A stretch of DNA of 64,000 nucleotides from an uncultured Roseibium sp. (GTDB taxonomy: Bacteria > Pseudomonadota > Alphaproteobacteria > Rhizobiales > Stappiaceae): positions 372,001-436,000 of the forward strand of contig NZ_CANMFD010000005.1 in assembly GCF_947496995.1 (NCBI RefSeq), written 5' to 3'. The number at the start of each line of letters is the position of its first letter. Position 1 is the first letter of the stretch. A program made the position numbers and the translations under genes. Positions 52,253 through 61,860 of the stretch are shown in pieces. Under the pieces are notes generated by a model. The model searched no databases. It was not told the origin of the DNA and saw only the letters and a list, made by a program, of their open reading frames with translations.

Positions 52253-54236
52253 CGCCGGCCTCCTCCGCAAGAGCGAGAAGAATGGTGCCGTCGGTGACCT
52301 GTTCGCCTTCCGACACCAGGACCTCGCCGATGACCCCGTCGCGGGGGGCCTTGAGCGTGTGCTCCATTTTCATGGCTTCCAGGATCAACAGCGGCTGGTC
52401 CTTCGTGACCGCATCGCCTGTCTGGACCGTGAGCATCTTCACGAGGCCGGGCATCGGCGCGATGAGCTGGTCTCCGGCCGCGGCTGCGTCTTCATCGGCG
52501 CTGAGCGCATCCGGCAGTCCGATGATGAAGGCATGGCCGTTCAGGAAGACGGTCAGTCCCTTCTCGCCCTCGACGACGACCGTGCGGGCCCTGTGGCCCT
52601 GACATTCATAGAGACAGGAGCCGTTCTCGGCGCTGACCAGAACATATTCCCGGATGCCGTTTTCAAGGTGAACCGCAAAGCGGCGCGGGGCGAGGGCGTG
52701 GACTTCCACGTCCCGCCGTTCGCCGGCGATTTCCAGCAGCGCGAATTGCCGCGAAGCGCTCCAGATCCGCCATCCGGCCAGGGTCTCGAACGGGTCGCTC
52801 CCCGTCACCGCCCTGGTGAGGCCAAGGGCGGTGAGCGCCGCCATCGCAATGGCATCTTGGGGTATGTCCGGCTCGGCTATCAGATCGGCCAGATTACGGT
52901 CGATCAGGCCGGTATCGACCTCACCTGCGGCGAAGCCTTCATGGCGGCAGAGAGCGGCAAGAAAAGCCGCGTTGGTGACGCAGCCGGCCACTTCCGTTTT
53001 CTCAAGGCTGGCAAGCAGCTTGCCGAGCGCGGCCTCGCGGGTGGGGCCGTGCACGATCACCTTGGCGATCATCGGATCGTAAAAGGGCGTGATCTCATCC
53101 CCGGTTCGCACGCCGCTGTCGACCCTGGCGGTGTCCTCGGGCAGGACAAGATGTTCCAGTGTGCCGATGGCGGGCAGGAAGCCTTTCGGCGCGTCCTCTG
53201 CATAGAGGCGAGCCTCGAAGGCCCAGCCGTCAAAGGACAGCTCTCCCTGGGTCTTCGGCAGGGCTTCTCCGGACGCGACCCTGAGCTGCCATTCGACCAG
53301 GTCCTCGCCGGTGATCATCTCGGTGACGGGATGCTCCACCTGCAGGCGGGTGTTCATCTCCATGAAATAGAAGCGGTCGGGCCTGAGACCCTCGGAGACA
53401 TCGGCAATGAATTCGATGGTGCCCGCGCCGCAATAGTCGATGGTCCTTGCCGCCTTTACCGCGGCTTCCCCCATGGCGAGGCGCATGTCCTCCGGCATGC
53501 CGGGAGCCGGAGCTTCCTCGATCACCTTCTGGTGGCGGCGCTGCAGCGAGCAGTCGCGCTCGAACAGATGCACCGCATTGCCGTGGCTGTCGCCAAAGAC
53601 CTGGATTTCGATATGGCGCGGCGTGGTGAGATATTTTTCGATGAGCACGCGGCCATCGCCGAAGCTCGCCTCGCCCTCGCGCTTCGCGCCCCGCAGGGCC
53701 TCGACAAAATCCTTCTGGTCATCGACACGGCGCATGCCCTTGCCGCCGCCGCCGGCGCGCGCCTTGATCAGCACCGGATAACCGATGCGCCCGGCCTGGA
53801 GTTTGAGAAAGTCCGCGTCCTGATTGTCGCCGTGATAGCCGGGCACCACCGGAACGCCGGCTTTCTGCATCAGGGCCTTGGCGGCATCCTTCAGGCCCAT
53901 CGCACGGATGGAAAAGGCGCTGGGGCCGATGAAGGCGATGCCTGCCTCTTCCAGAGCATCGACGAAATCCGGGTTTTCCGACAGGAATCCATAGCCCGGA
54001 TGAACGGCCTGCGCACCGCTCCGCCGGCAGGCATCGATGATCCGATCGCTCTTGAGGTAGCTTTCTGCGGCCGGTGCCGGGCCGATGCGGTAGGCCTCGT
54101 CGGCCATGGCGACATGCTTTGCTCCGGCGTCGGCGTCGGAATAGACGGCCACCGTGCCGATGCCAAGTTTTTTCGCGGTCGCCATGACCCGGCAGGCGAT
54201 TTCGCCGCGATTGGCAATGAGGATCTTGTTGAACAT
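52239..54236 (-). CDS. liuD: Methylcrotonoyl-CoA carboxylase, biotin-containing alpha subunit
   Basis: The 665-residue subunit carries a biotin carboxylase half (KILIANRGEIACRVM, GYGFLSENPDFVDAL, ARAGGGGKGMRRV, EMNTRLQVEHPVTEM) and a C-terminal biotinyl domain with the biotin site EAMKMEH. With LiuB it carboxylates 3-methylcrotonyl-CoA. The length and pairing with liuB favour MCC over propionyl-CoA carboxylase. It overlaps the synthetase gene by 14 bp; a 76-bp gap separates it from the hydrolase gene upstream. Confidence 0.93.
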   Translation of the reverse strand: MFNKILIANRGEIACRVMATAKKLGIGTVAVYSDADAGAKHVAMADEAYRIGPAPAAESYLKSDRIIDACRRSGAQAVHPGYGFLSENPDFVDALEEAGIAFIGPSAFSIRAMGLKDAAKALMQKAGVPVVPGYHGDNQDADFLKLQAGRIGYPVLIKARAGGGGKGMRRVDDQKDFVEALRGAKREGEASFGDGRVLIEKYLTTPRHIEIQVFGDSHGNAVHLFERDCSLQRRHQKVIEEAPAPGMPEDMRLAMGEAAVKAARTIDYCGAGTIEFIADVSEGLRPDRFYFMEMNTRLQVEHPVTEMITGEDLVEWQLRVASGEALPKTQGELSFDGWAFEARLYAEDAPKGFLPAIGTLEHLVLPEDTARVDSGVRTGDEITPFYDPMIAKVIVHGPTREAALGKLLASLEKTEVAGCVTNAAFLAALCRHEGFAAGEVDTGLIDRNLADLIAEPDIPQDAIAMAALTALGLTRAVTGSDPFETLAGWRIWSASRQFALLEIAGERRDVEVHALAPRRFAVHLENGIREYVLVSAENGSCLYECQGHRARTVVVEGEKGLTVFLNGHAFIIGLPDALSADEDAAAAGDQLIAPMPGLVKMLTVQTGDAVTKDQPLLILEAMKMEHTLKAPRDGVIGEVLVSEGEQVTDGTILLALAEEAGDAAA

Positions 54237-54312
54237 CAGTTGTCCGCCCTCCCGAGCGCATCGGCTTTGAAACTGGTGATGTCACCGCAACGGGTTCTTG
54301 TCAGGATCATTC

Positions 54313-55149
54313 TCACATTCCCTTCCGGCCGGCCGTCTTCAGGAAGGCCTGAACATGGAAGGCGATCGCTTCGGGCGCATCTTCCTGCATGAGGTGGCCT
54401 GCGCCGGAAACCGGAATGAATTCGGCTCCGGGGATCATGGCGTGCAATTCGCGTCCACGCTCGATCGGGATCCATTCATCGTCTTCTCCCCAAAGGATCT
54501 GCACCGGGCAACGGATCTCGGAATAGAGATCCTGAACCTCGTCCGTATAGCGCTGGTCCATTTGCGCGATCTGCCGGTAGAACGCAGCCTGTTTCTCCAC
54601 GCCGATCCATTGCTCCGCGTAAGGGGTCAGCGTCTCCCGGCTCGCCTTGCGCTTCATGGCCGACTGAAGATAAGCGGGCAGGATGGCCTCGTGCATGTAA
54701 CCCGGCATTCCTGCAAAGGCGGCTTCGTGATGTTTCACATGCTGCACCAGCGGCGAGCCCCAGGGCCGGACAGCGACAGGATCGATCAGTGTCAGGCTGT
54801 TGTAGTCAATGCCATCGATCAGATGGGCACGCAGCGCAGTTGCCCCTCCGAAATCGTGAGCGACAATGTCCGGTTCCGCCAGGTTCCAGTGGTCGACCAG
54901 GGCGGCGAACAACCGGTTCTGAACGCCGAGGGAGACGTCGCCGACCGGCCTGTCCGAGTTGCCGTAACCGAGCATGTCGAAAAAGTAGACCTTGCGTTCG
55001 GTGGCCAGCAAGGGTGCCAGCCGCGCCCACTCGTAAGACCAGAAGGGGGTGCCGTGCATGAGCACAACGGGTGCTCCCTCGCCGAGACTGCCCCAGCGGA
55101 TCGTGTGACCCTGGAAATCGAACGTTTCGGGTGTCTGCCAGTCTGTCAT
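54313..55149 (-). CDS. Alpha/beta hydrolase with Asp nucleophile (dehalogenase/epoxide hydrolase-like)
   Basis: The 278-residue protein has the oxyanion motif HGTPFWSYEW, a nucleophile elbow AHDFGGATAL with Asp where esterases have Ser, and the catalytic His in SGAGHLMQED. This set is typical of haloalkane dehalogenase and epoxide hydrolase relatives. It lies between liuB (6 bp upstream) and liuD, so it belongs to the operon although it is not part of the standard leucine pathway. The substrate is unknown. Confidence 0.88.
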   Translation of the reverse strand: MTDWQTPETFDFQGHTIRWGSLGEGAPVVLMHGTPFWSYEWARLAPLLATERKVYFFDMLGYGNSDRPVGDVSLGVQNRLFAALVDHWNLAEPDIVAHDFGGATALRAHLIDGIDYNSLTLIDPVAVRPWGSPLVQHVKHHEAAFAGMPGYMHEAILPAYLQSAMKRKASRETLTPYAEQWIGVEKQAAFYRQIAQMDQRYTDEVQDLYSEIRCPVQILWGEDDEWIPIERGRELHAMIPGAEFIPVSGAGHLMQEDAPEAIAFHVQAFLKTAGRKGM

Positions 55150-55155
55150 CCGTTT

Positions 55156-56763
55156 TTACATCCTGAACAGGCCGAAGCGCGTCTCTTCTATGGGCGCGTT
55201 CAGCGCCGCTGACAGGGACAGGCCGAGGATGTCGCGGGTCTTGCGCGGGTCGACGATGCCGTCGTCCCACAGGCGCGCGGTGGCATAGAGCGGGTGGCCC
55301 TGTTCCTCGAACTGGTCGATGATCGGCTGCTTGAACGCCTGTTCCTCTTCCGTCGCCCAGGTGCCGCCCTTGCGCTCTATGCCGTCGCGGCGGACGGTGG
55401 CCAGCACGCCGGCGGCCTGTTCGCCGCCCATGACGGAGATCCGCGAGTTCGGCCAGGTCCACAGGAAGCGCGGGCCGTAGGCGCGGCCGCACATGCCGTA
55501 GTTTCCGGCGCCGAAGGAACCGCCGACGAGCATGGTGATTTTCGGCACGGAGGTGGTGGCGACGGCCGTGACCAGCTTGGCGCCGTCCTTGGCGATGCCG
55601 CCGCTTTCATATTTGCGGCCGACCATGAAGCCGGTGATGTTCTGCAGGAACACCAGCGGCACCTTGCGCTGAGAGCAGAGTTCGACGAAATGCGCACCCT
55701 TGACCGCGCTTTCGGAGAACAGGACACCGTTGTTGGCGACGATGCCGACGGGCATGCCGTGAATATGGGCAAAGCCGCAGACCAGCGTCGTTCCGTAGCG
55801 CGCCTTGAATTCGTCGAAGCGGGATCCGTCGACAACGCGGGCGATCACCTCGCGGATGTCGTAGGGCGTCTTGAGATCGGCGGGAACGACGCCAAGGATT
55901 TCCTCCGGGTCGTACAGCGGGTCTTCCGGTGTCTGCAGCGCAATCGAGGTGGACTTCACCCTGTTGAGGCTGGCGATGGAGCGGCGGGCGAGCGCGAGGG
56001 CATGGGCATCGTCGCGGGCAAGATGATCGGCAACGCCGGAAAGACGTGTGTGCACATCGCCGCCGCCGAGGTCTTCCGCCGTGACTTCCTCGCCCGTGGC
56101 TGCCTTGACGAGAGGAGGACCGGCTAGAAAGATCGTGCCCTGGTTCTTGACGATGATGGTCTCGTCGGACATGGCCGGAACATAGGCGCCGCCCGCCGTG
56201 CACGAGCCCATCACCACCGCGATCTGGGCAATGCCTTTTGCCGACATGTTGGCCTGATTGTAGAAAATCCGTCCGAAGTGGTCCCGGTCGGGAAAGACCT
56301 CGTCCTGGTTGGGCAGGTTGGCACCGCCGCTGTCGACCAGATAGATGCAGGGCAGGTTGTTTTCCGCCGCGATTTCCTGGGCGCGCAGGTGCTTCTTGAC
56401 CGACATGGGATAGTAGGTGCCACCCTTGACGGTGGCGTCGTTGGCCAGGATCATCACTTCCTGGCCTTCCACCCGGCCGATGCCGGCGATCATCCCGGCG
56501 GCAGGCGCCGCACCGTCATACATTTCATGGGCGGCCAGCATGCCGACCTCCAGGAACGGCGAGCCCGGATCAAGCAGACGCGAGACGCGCTCCCGGGGCA
56601 GGATCTTGCCGCGGGAAACATGGCGCTGGCGGGAGGTTTCACCGCCGCCGTCGAGTGCGGTCTGGGCTGCGGCCTTCACCGTTTCCATGGCCGCCTCATG
56701 TGCGGCCCTGTTGGCCGCAAACTGGTCGCTTCTCGGCGAAAGGCTCGATTTCAGGATGCTCAT
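55156..56763 (-). CDS. liuB: Methylcrotonoyl-CoA carboxylase, carboxyltransferase beta subunit
   Basis: The 535-residue subunit carries the two-part carboxyltransferase fold ([75 protein letters not shown]). It transfers CO2 from biotin to 3-methylcrotonyl-CoA. Length and motifs are standard for MCC beta. Its start overlaps the TetR stop by 4 bp, making it the second gene of the operon. Confidence 0.95.
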   Translation of the reverse strand: MSILKSSLSPRSDQFAANRAAHEAAMETVKAAAQTALDGGGETSRQRHVSRGKILPRERVSRLLDPGSPFLEVGMLAAHEMYDGAAPAAGMIAGIGRVEGQEVMILANDATVKGGTYYPMSVKKHLRAQEIAAENNLPCIYLVDSGGANLPNQDEVFPDRDHFGRIFYNQANMSAKGIAQIAVVMGSCTAGGAYVPAMSDETIIVKNQGTIFLAGPPLVKAATGEEVTAEDLGGGDVHTRLSGVADHLARDDAHALALARRSIASLNRVKSTSIALQTPEDPLYDPEEILGVVPADLKTPYDIREVIARVVDGSRFDEFKARYGTTLVCGFAHIHGMPVGIVANNGVLFSESAVKGAHFVELCSQRKVPLVFLQNITGFMVGRKYESGGIAKDGAKLVTAVATTSVPKITMLVGGSFGAGNYGMCGRAYGPRFLWTWPNSRISVMGGEQAAGVLATVRRDGIERKGGTWATEEEQAFKQPIIDQFEEQGHPLYATARLWDDGIVDPRKTRDILGLSLSAALNAPIEETRFGLFRM

Positions 56764-57422
56764 GCCATCCGGTCTCCATTTGGGATTTCCGGCGCGACGG
56801 CCTTGCGCACCAGGTCAAGATAAAGTTCTTCAATGTCCCGTTCCGACAAGCGGCCGCCTTCGCGATACCAGGCCGGAATGCCGGTCAGCATGGCAATGAT
56901 CGCACGGGTCGTGACTTTCGGATCCTCGACCGCGTAGCGGCCGGCGGTTCTGCCGTTTTCCAGAATGTCTGTCAGCAGGGCTTCGTAGCGGCGGCGCTCG
57001 GTTTCGACGATGCGGAAATTCACCGGCTCCAGATTGCGCAGTTCCATATAGGAAATGAACACCTCGTCCGTGCGCTCCAGGTGATAGCGGATGTGAAAGC
57101 GCACGAAGCGTTCAAGCGGATCCATGTCCGGCGAGAGGTCTGACGTTTCCCAGGCCGCCAGAAGATCGGCCATATGCGACAGCATCAGGTCTTTCAGGAT
57201 GTCCTGCTTGGTCGGGAAATGATTGTAGAGCGCGCCGGGACGGACACCGACGTCGGCAGCGATCTCGCGCATCGACACGGCGGCATAGCCGGACGCAGCG
57301 AAACGCTTCAGGGCGGCCTTGCGCACCCGTTCCGCAGTTTCCTGACCCTTCGCGCGCGTCTGGGATCCGGCCTGAGCCGCGGCCGTGGCCCGGTCGTCTG
57401 TTTTCGCGGCGCTGCTTGGCAT
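56760..57422 (-). CDS. TetR family regulator of the liu operon
   Basis: The 220-residue protein has a Thr/Ala/Lys-rich N-terminal tail (residues 1-35), a TetR HTH ([32 protein letters not shown]) and a TetR_C-type ligand domain. Overlap with liuB and a perfect palindrome 24 bp before its start show that it heads and probably represses the leucine/isovalerate operon, with an acyl-CoA as likely inducer (inference). The start at 57422 (MPSSAAK) has GAGGA upstream. Confidence 0.9.
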   Translation of the reverse strand: MPSSAAKTDDRATAAAQAGSQTRAKGQETAERVRKAALKRFAASGYAAVSMREIAADVGVRPGALYNHFPTKQDILKDLMLSHMADLLAAWETSDLSPDMDPLERFVRFHIRYHLERTDEVFISYMELRNLEPVNFRIVETERRRYEALLTDILENGRTAGRYAVEDPKVTTRAIIAMLTGIPAWYREGGRLSERDIEELYLDLVRKAVAPEIPNGDRMA

Positions 57423-57445
57423 CCTGTCCTCCTCAACAGAAAAGT

Positions 57446-57465
57446 AAATGAACGTTCGTTCATTT
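57446..57465. promoter_or_regulatory. Perfect TetR-type operator before the liu operon
   Basis: A 20-nt inverted repeat, AAATGAACG-TT-CGTTCATTT, lies 24 bp upstream of the TetR ATG. The GAACGTTCGTTC core is typical of operators of TetR regulators of acyl-CoA metabolism. It sits in the 179-bp gap shared with the divergent PPK2 gene and would most directly control the liu operon. Confidence 0.75.
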
Positions 57466-57601
57466 GCAAGAAGGGTTCGATGTAAATTTGTCCCGAATGG
57501 ATATAATGGCCTGCGAAAATTGGCGAGTGTCAAAAAACTTTCATGGATAAGCTGTTCACAGTCCGAGGGACGAAGCCTCCTGTTTTTCAAAGGAATGATT
57601 G

Positions 57602-58510
57602 ATGAGCGACGATAGCGCGAAGACCTGGGTCGAGGCCGAATGGGCGGACAGCCTCGATGAAGAACTGGAAATGGAAATCGATGACAATCTGATCGCCAAG
57701 GATCTGGCCTTCATTTCCGACAAGAGGCACAAGTCGCCGCTCGACCGGAACACCTATTTCTACGAGTTGCTGCGCCTGCAGTCCGAGCTGGTGAAGCTTC
57801 AGGACTGGGTGCAGCACACGGGAGAAAAGATTGTCGTCATTTTCGAAGGTCGGGACGCGGCCGGAAAGGGCGGCGTGATCAAGCGCATCACCCAGCGCCT
57901 CAATCCGCGCGTCGCCCGGGTCGTCGCCCTGCCGGCGCCGTCGGAACGCGAGAAGGGCCAGTGGTACTTCCAGCGCTATGTGCCGCATCTTCCGGCTGCG
58001 GGTGAAATCGTGCTCTTCGACCGTTCCTGGTACAACCGATCCGGGGTCGAACGGGTCATGGGCTTTGCTTCGGAAGATCAGGTCGAGCAGTTCTTCAACG
58101 ACGTTCCCGAATTTGAACGCATGCTCGTGCGTTCCGGTATCAAGCTGGTCAAATACTGGTTTTCCATAACGGACGAAGAGCAGCAGCTGCGCTTTCTGAT
58201 GCGCATCCACGATCCGCTGAAACAGTGGAAACTCTCACCGATGGACCTGGAGTCCCGCGTGCGCTGGGAGGACTATACGAAGGCCAAGGAAGAGACCTTC
58301 GAGCGGACGAACATTCCCGAAGCGCCGTGGTTCATCGTCGAAGGCAACGACAAGAAGCAGGCGCGCCTCAACTGCATCAGTCATCTTCTGTCCATGCTGC
58401 CCTACGAGGAAGTGCCGCACGAGGCGATCACCCTGCCGGAACGCCGCTTCAACCCGGATTACGAGCGCAAGGTCCTGCCGGAGCATCTCTACGTGCCGCA
58501 AAAATTCTGA
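57602..58510 (+). CDS. ppk2: Polyphosphate kinase 2 family protein
   Basis: The 302-residue enzyme uses polyphosphate to phosphorylate nucleotides (or the reverse). Walker A is FEGRDAAGKGGVIKRI and the lid/Walker B region is LFDRSWYNRSGVERVMGF; the R-rich HDPLKQWKLSPMDLESR segment is typical of class I/III PPK2. AAAGGA lies 8 nt before the ATG at 57602. It is divergent from the liu operon and stands alone. Confidence 0.94.
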   Translation: MSDDSAKTWVEAEWADSLDEELEMEIDDNLIAKDLAFISDKRHKSPLDRNTYFYELLRLQSELVKLQDWVQHTGEKIVVIFEGRDAAGKGGVIKRITQRLNPRVARVVALPAPSEREKGQWYFQRYVPHLPAAGEIVLFDRSWYNRSGVERVMGFASEDQVEQFFNDVPEFERMLVRSGIKLVKYWFSITDEEQQLRFLMRIHDPLKQWKLSPMDLESRVRWEDYTKAKEETFERTNIPEAPWFIVEGNDKKQARLNCISHLLSMLPYEEVPHEAITLPERRFNPDYERKVLPEHLYVPQKF

Positions 58511-58669
58511 AGCGGTGCGGAAGGAGCCGGAGCGCAAGCTCCGGTTCCCTGCAAGAGAAGACAATCCGATCTGTATCGATCCGTTCTGCCCGGCCCCCGC
58601 CCTTGCGGTGGGTCTTTCTTCTGTGCCATTTGAGGAGCGTGCCTCAAAAGAATGTGGGAGAAAGTCACG

Positions 58670-59677
58670 ATGGACAGCACGAAAATCCGGTGGGGAATCG
58701 TTTCGACGGCCGCGATCGGGCTTCAGAAGGTCATTCCGGGTATTCAGCGCTCGAAGACGGGAGCCGCTTGTGCCATTGCCTCCCGGAGCCTCGAAAAGGC
58801 GCAGGGCGCAGCGCGTGATCTCGGCATCGAGAAAGCCTATGGATCCTACGAGGATTTGCTGGCCGACCCGGAAATCGACGCCATCTACAATCCGCTCCCC
58901 AATCACCTGCATGTGCCGGTGACGGTGCAGGCCGTCAAGGCGGGCAAGCATGTGCTGTGCGAGAAGCCGATTGCCCTGAATGAACGGGAGGCCGCGCAGC
59001 TTCTCGATCTGCCGAAGGACCGGCTTGTGGCAGAGAACTTCATGGTGCGCGCGCATCCGCAATGGATCAGGGCCCGCGAGATCGTCCGCTCCGGCGAGCT
59101 GGGCGACCTGAAGGCGATCCAGGCGTTTTTCAGCTATTACAACGACGATCCGGACAATATCCGCAACATGGCCGATATCGGCGGTGGCGCGCTTTATGAC
59201 ATCGGCTGCTATACCATGCTGGCCGGCCGGTACTTTTTCGATGGAGAGCCCGAGCGCGTCGTATCGCTGATCGACCGGGATCCGAAATTCGGCACAGACC
59301 GGATGACCAGCGCATTGCTGGATTTCGGGCAGGGCCGGCATCTGAATTTTGTCGTCTCGACCCAGCTGACGCCCTATCAGCGCTTCCAGCTTGTCGGCAC
59401 CAGGAAACGCCTCGAGATCATGATCCCCGTCAACGCCCCGCAAGGCGAAGCCGTCACAATCCGTATGGACGACGGGTCGGAGCTGGGAGACGGCGCCATC
59501 CGGTCCGAGACAATCGCGCCCTGTGACCAGTATGCCGAGCTTGCCGATGTTTTCGGCCGGGCGATAAAGGGTGAAACCCCGTTGCCCCATGGCGCGGCAG
59601 ACGCCGTTCAGAACATGAAAATCCTGGACGCACTGTTTGCGTCGGCGGACGAGGGCGGCTGGGTCACGGTTGGCTGA
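58670..59677 (+). CDS. Gfo/Idh/MocA family oxidoreductase
   Basis: The 335-residue NAD(P)-dependent dehydrogenase has an N-terminal Rossmann fold (IRWGIVSTAAIGLQKVIPGI), the AIYNPLPNHLHVPVTVQAVK segment, the catalytic CEKPIALNE motif and the C-terminal substrate domain (GGGALYDIGCYTMLAGRYFF). It probably oxidises a sugar or polyol; D-xylose dehydrogenase-like proteins have this pattern. The start at 58670 has GGGAG upstream; an ATG at 58652 is the alternative. Confidence 0.9.
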   Translation: MDSTKIRWGIVSTAAIGLQKVIPGIQRSKTGAACAIASRSLEKAQGAARDLGIEKAYGSYEDLLADPEIDAIYNPLPNHLHVPVTVQAVKAGKHVLCEKPIALNEREAAQLLDLPKDRLVAENFMVRAHPQWIRAREIVRSGELGDLKAIQAFFSYYNDDPDNIRNMADIGGGALYDIGCYTMLAGRYFFDGEPERVVSLIDRDPKFGTDRMTSALLDFGQGRHLNFVVSTQLTPYQRFQLVGTRKRLEIMIPVNAPQGEAVTIRMDDGSELGDGAIRSETIAPCDQYAELADVFGRAIKGETPLPHGAADAVQNMKILDALFASADEGGWVTVG

Positions 59678-60019
59678 TCGTACGGCCAGCTGATTGCATC
59701 GGCAGGGCACTCACGTGCCCTGCTTGCCGGGGAGAGTATGGATTCGTATTGACCGCACTCTCATATGGCATTCTCGCAGGTCGTGAGGTGACCTGAGTTT
59801 TCTTTAAAGTATATCTTCAGATGTATTGTAATTATTGCCACTATCAATAGATAAATCAGCACAACTTAATAGTCATTTATTGTAAAAATTGCTTATTTTT
59901 CGTAGAATATGAAGTTCTTGAAGTATAATTTAGCCTGAGATTTACTTTTTATTATTTCTGTCGTTCCACGTTGACATCGATCACATCGGGCCAGCGAACA
60001 GGAGCCTGCAGGAAAGACG
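59678..60019. other. AT-rich intergenic region
   Basis: No gene is visible. Bases about 59800-59960 are far richer in A and T than the rest of the window and contain several poly-A/T runs. The region ends at the promoter side of the histidine kinase gene. The composition suggests a regulatory region, for example bound by a nucleoid protein, or imported DNA. Confidence 0.6.
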
Positions 60020-61588
60020 ATGCATTTCATTCGCAGAGATTTTGATCCGGCGGAGCTGCTCGAATGCCTGGTCTCAACAGCTCATCACGGCATTTCCTTC
60101 ATTGATCGCGATCTCAACCTCGTGATGATCAACGAGACTGCGTTGAAGCTGCTTGAATTGCCAGCGGACATTCTGGACGATGACCCTAGGCTTGAAAACG
60201 TGTTCCGCTACAATGCCGAACGCGGCGACTACGGGCCGGGAGATCCCGAAGTTCTCGTAAAGGAGCGCCTGGACCTCGCCGGATTGTTTTTGCCGCATGA
60301 CTTCGTCCGCACCCGGCCGGACGGCAGGATACTGCGTATTCAGGGCACTCCTGTCCAGAGCGGGGGCATCATCACGACCTATACCGATGTCACGACCGAA
60401 CACGAGCAGGAAAAGGCCCTGAGAGAAGCGCGGGACCGACTGGAAGACACGCTGGACGAGCGGTCCCGTGAACTGGGCGCCAATCGCGACCTGCTTCTCA
60501 GTTCGATAAACGCCATCAAGGACGGCTTTGCCGTGACCGATGCGGAAGGCAGGGTGGTTCTTGCCAACAACAAGATGTTTGAAATCTATCCGCAGCTGCC
60601 GGCGTTTCTGGCGCGCAAAGCCCATGTCAGCGAAGTGATTAATTCCATTTTTCCCGACGAACCGGTGAGGAATCTCGACGAGTTTTCCGACCGCCAGAGC
60701 ATGTGGACGGAACGGCAGTTTCCCGATGGGCGCTGGTACAGGATCACGCGGACCAGAACGGACGACGGCGGAATGCTGGCTGTCTATTCCGATATCTCCT
60801 CCTACAAGGAACAGCATGCCGTCCTGCAGAGCCATACGGATGAGCTGGTCCGGCATCTGAGAAAAGAAAAAGAACTGAACGAGATGCAACGCGAGTTCGT
60901 CTCGATGGCCTCCCACGAATTCAGGACTCCGCTGGCGATCATCGACAGCAATGCTCAGCGGATATTGCGAAAAGCGGACAAGTTGAAGCCTGAAGCGCTC
61001 GTTCAGCGGCTCGGGAACATCCGGGATTCGGTTGAGCGAATGCAGTATCTCATCGAGCGTTTTCTGAATTTCTCTCAGTCCGAGTCCGTCGGGATGGAGA
61101 TCAACCGGGATTCCATTTCGTTGCGCCACCTCACCCTTGCCGTGTGCGAGCGACAGAAAGGCATCGCAAGGGACTACAAGTTCGTGGTCGACGTGGACAA
61201 TCTTCCCGAATTCATGGATCTGGACAGAAAACTGATCGAGCAGGGCATTTCGAACCTTTTGTCGAATGCCGTCAAATATTCACCCGAGCAATCGACGATC
61301 ACCGTGATCGGCTCGGAAATGGACGGCAAGGCAGTTATCTCCGTGCGGGACGAAGGGGTGGGCGTTCCCCAGGAAGAAATTTCCAAGATCTTCAACCGGT
61401 ATTTTCGGGCGTCGACTTCCAGCGGTATTGCCGGCACGGGCATCGGCCTCAACCTGACAAAAATGATCGTGCAGAAACACGGCGGGAATATCCACGTTGA
61501 AAGCGAGGTCGGAAAGGGAACGATCGTCACCATCTCCCTGCCGGTGGTGAGCCGTCAGGCTAAAGTTGCGCAGGCGAGAGCAAGCTAG
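60020..61588 (+). CDS. PAS-domain sensor histidine kinase
   Basis: The 522-residue soluble kinase has two PAS-like domains (about residues 10-130, with HHGISFIDRDLNLVMINETA, and 165-280, with DGFAVTDAEGRVVLANNKMF), each followed by a coiled linker. The HisKA site is SMASHEFRTPLAIID (His near residue 299) and the HATPase domain has NLLSNAVKYSPE, VRDEGVGVP and GTGIGLNLTKMIV. It pairs with the response regulator at 61861. The TAG stop coincides with the CTAG border of a decayed MITE. Confidence 0.93.
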   Translation: MHFIRRDFDPAELLECLVSTAHHGISFIDRDLNLVMINETALKLLELPADILDDDPRLENVFRYNAERGDYGPGDPEVLVKERLDLAGLFLPHDFVRTRPDGRILRIQGTPVQSGGIITTYTDVTTEHEQEKALREARDRLEDTLDERSRELGANRDLLLSSINAIKDGFAVTDAEGRVVLANNKMFEIYPQLPAFLARKAHVSEVINSIFPDEPVRNLDEFSDRQSMWTERQFPDGRWYRITRTRTDDGGMLAVYSDISSYKEQHAVLQSHTDELVRHLRKEKELNEMQREFVSMASHEFRTPLAIIDSNAQRILRKADKLKPEALVQRLGNIRDSVERMQYLIERFLNFSQSESVGMEINRDSISLRHLTLAVCERQKGIARDYKFVVDVDNLPEFMDLDRKLIEQGISNLLSNAVKYSPEQSTITVIGSEMDGKAVISVRDEGVGVPQEEISKIFNRYFRASTSSGIAGTGIGLNLTKMIVQKHGGNIHVESEVGKGTIVTISLPVVSRQAKVAQARAS

Positions 61589-61745
61589 ATGTGGACCAAA
61601 GTCATGCATTCAGGCCTTTCGGAAACAGATTGGATCCAGGGCGTGAAAGCGCGGGAGGGCTGGTGCCCCGGACACGCGCGGGACCTCCGGAGATGGGCTG
61701 ATTTTGCCCGCGGGAGGCGTGTGTTTCCCGAAAGCGCTCCAGGCG
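61585..61745. mobile_element. Decayed third copy of the CTAG-bounded MITE (long form)
   Basis: From CTAG at 61585 the sequence ATGTGGACC, then ATGCATTCAGGCCTTTCGG and AAACAGATTGG, aligns with the left end and inner block of the element at 22352. An inverted partner of the inner part, TGTTTCCCGAAAG, lies at about 61721-61734. The outer right end is no longer recognisable; the right limit is approximate. It lies between the kinase and response regulator genes. Confidence 0.6.
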
Positions 61746-61860
61746 ATGCCTCTTTTCGGCGGAACCATTTGAAAGCGGAAGAGTTTATCGCCTTTGAGGC
61801 GAGTCAGGACTGCTCTTCCTCACTGACGAAAACAAAACCTGATTTATGAACGGAACCAGC

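Noticed and set aside
52359..54392. Long plus-strand open frame opposite liuD
   Set aside because: It mirrors the codon bias of liuD and has no motif; liuD is clearly the real gene.
61589..61849. An open frame of 86 codons between the histidine kinase and the response regulator
   Set aside because: It has no binding site or known motif and overlaps a decayed MITE copy.
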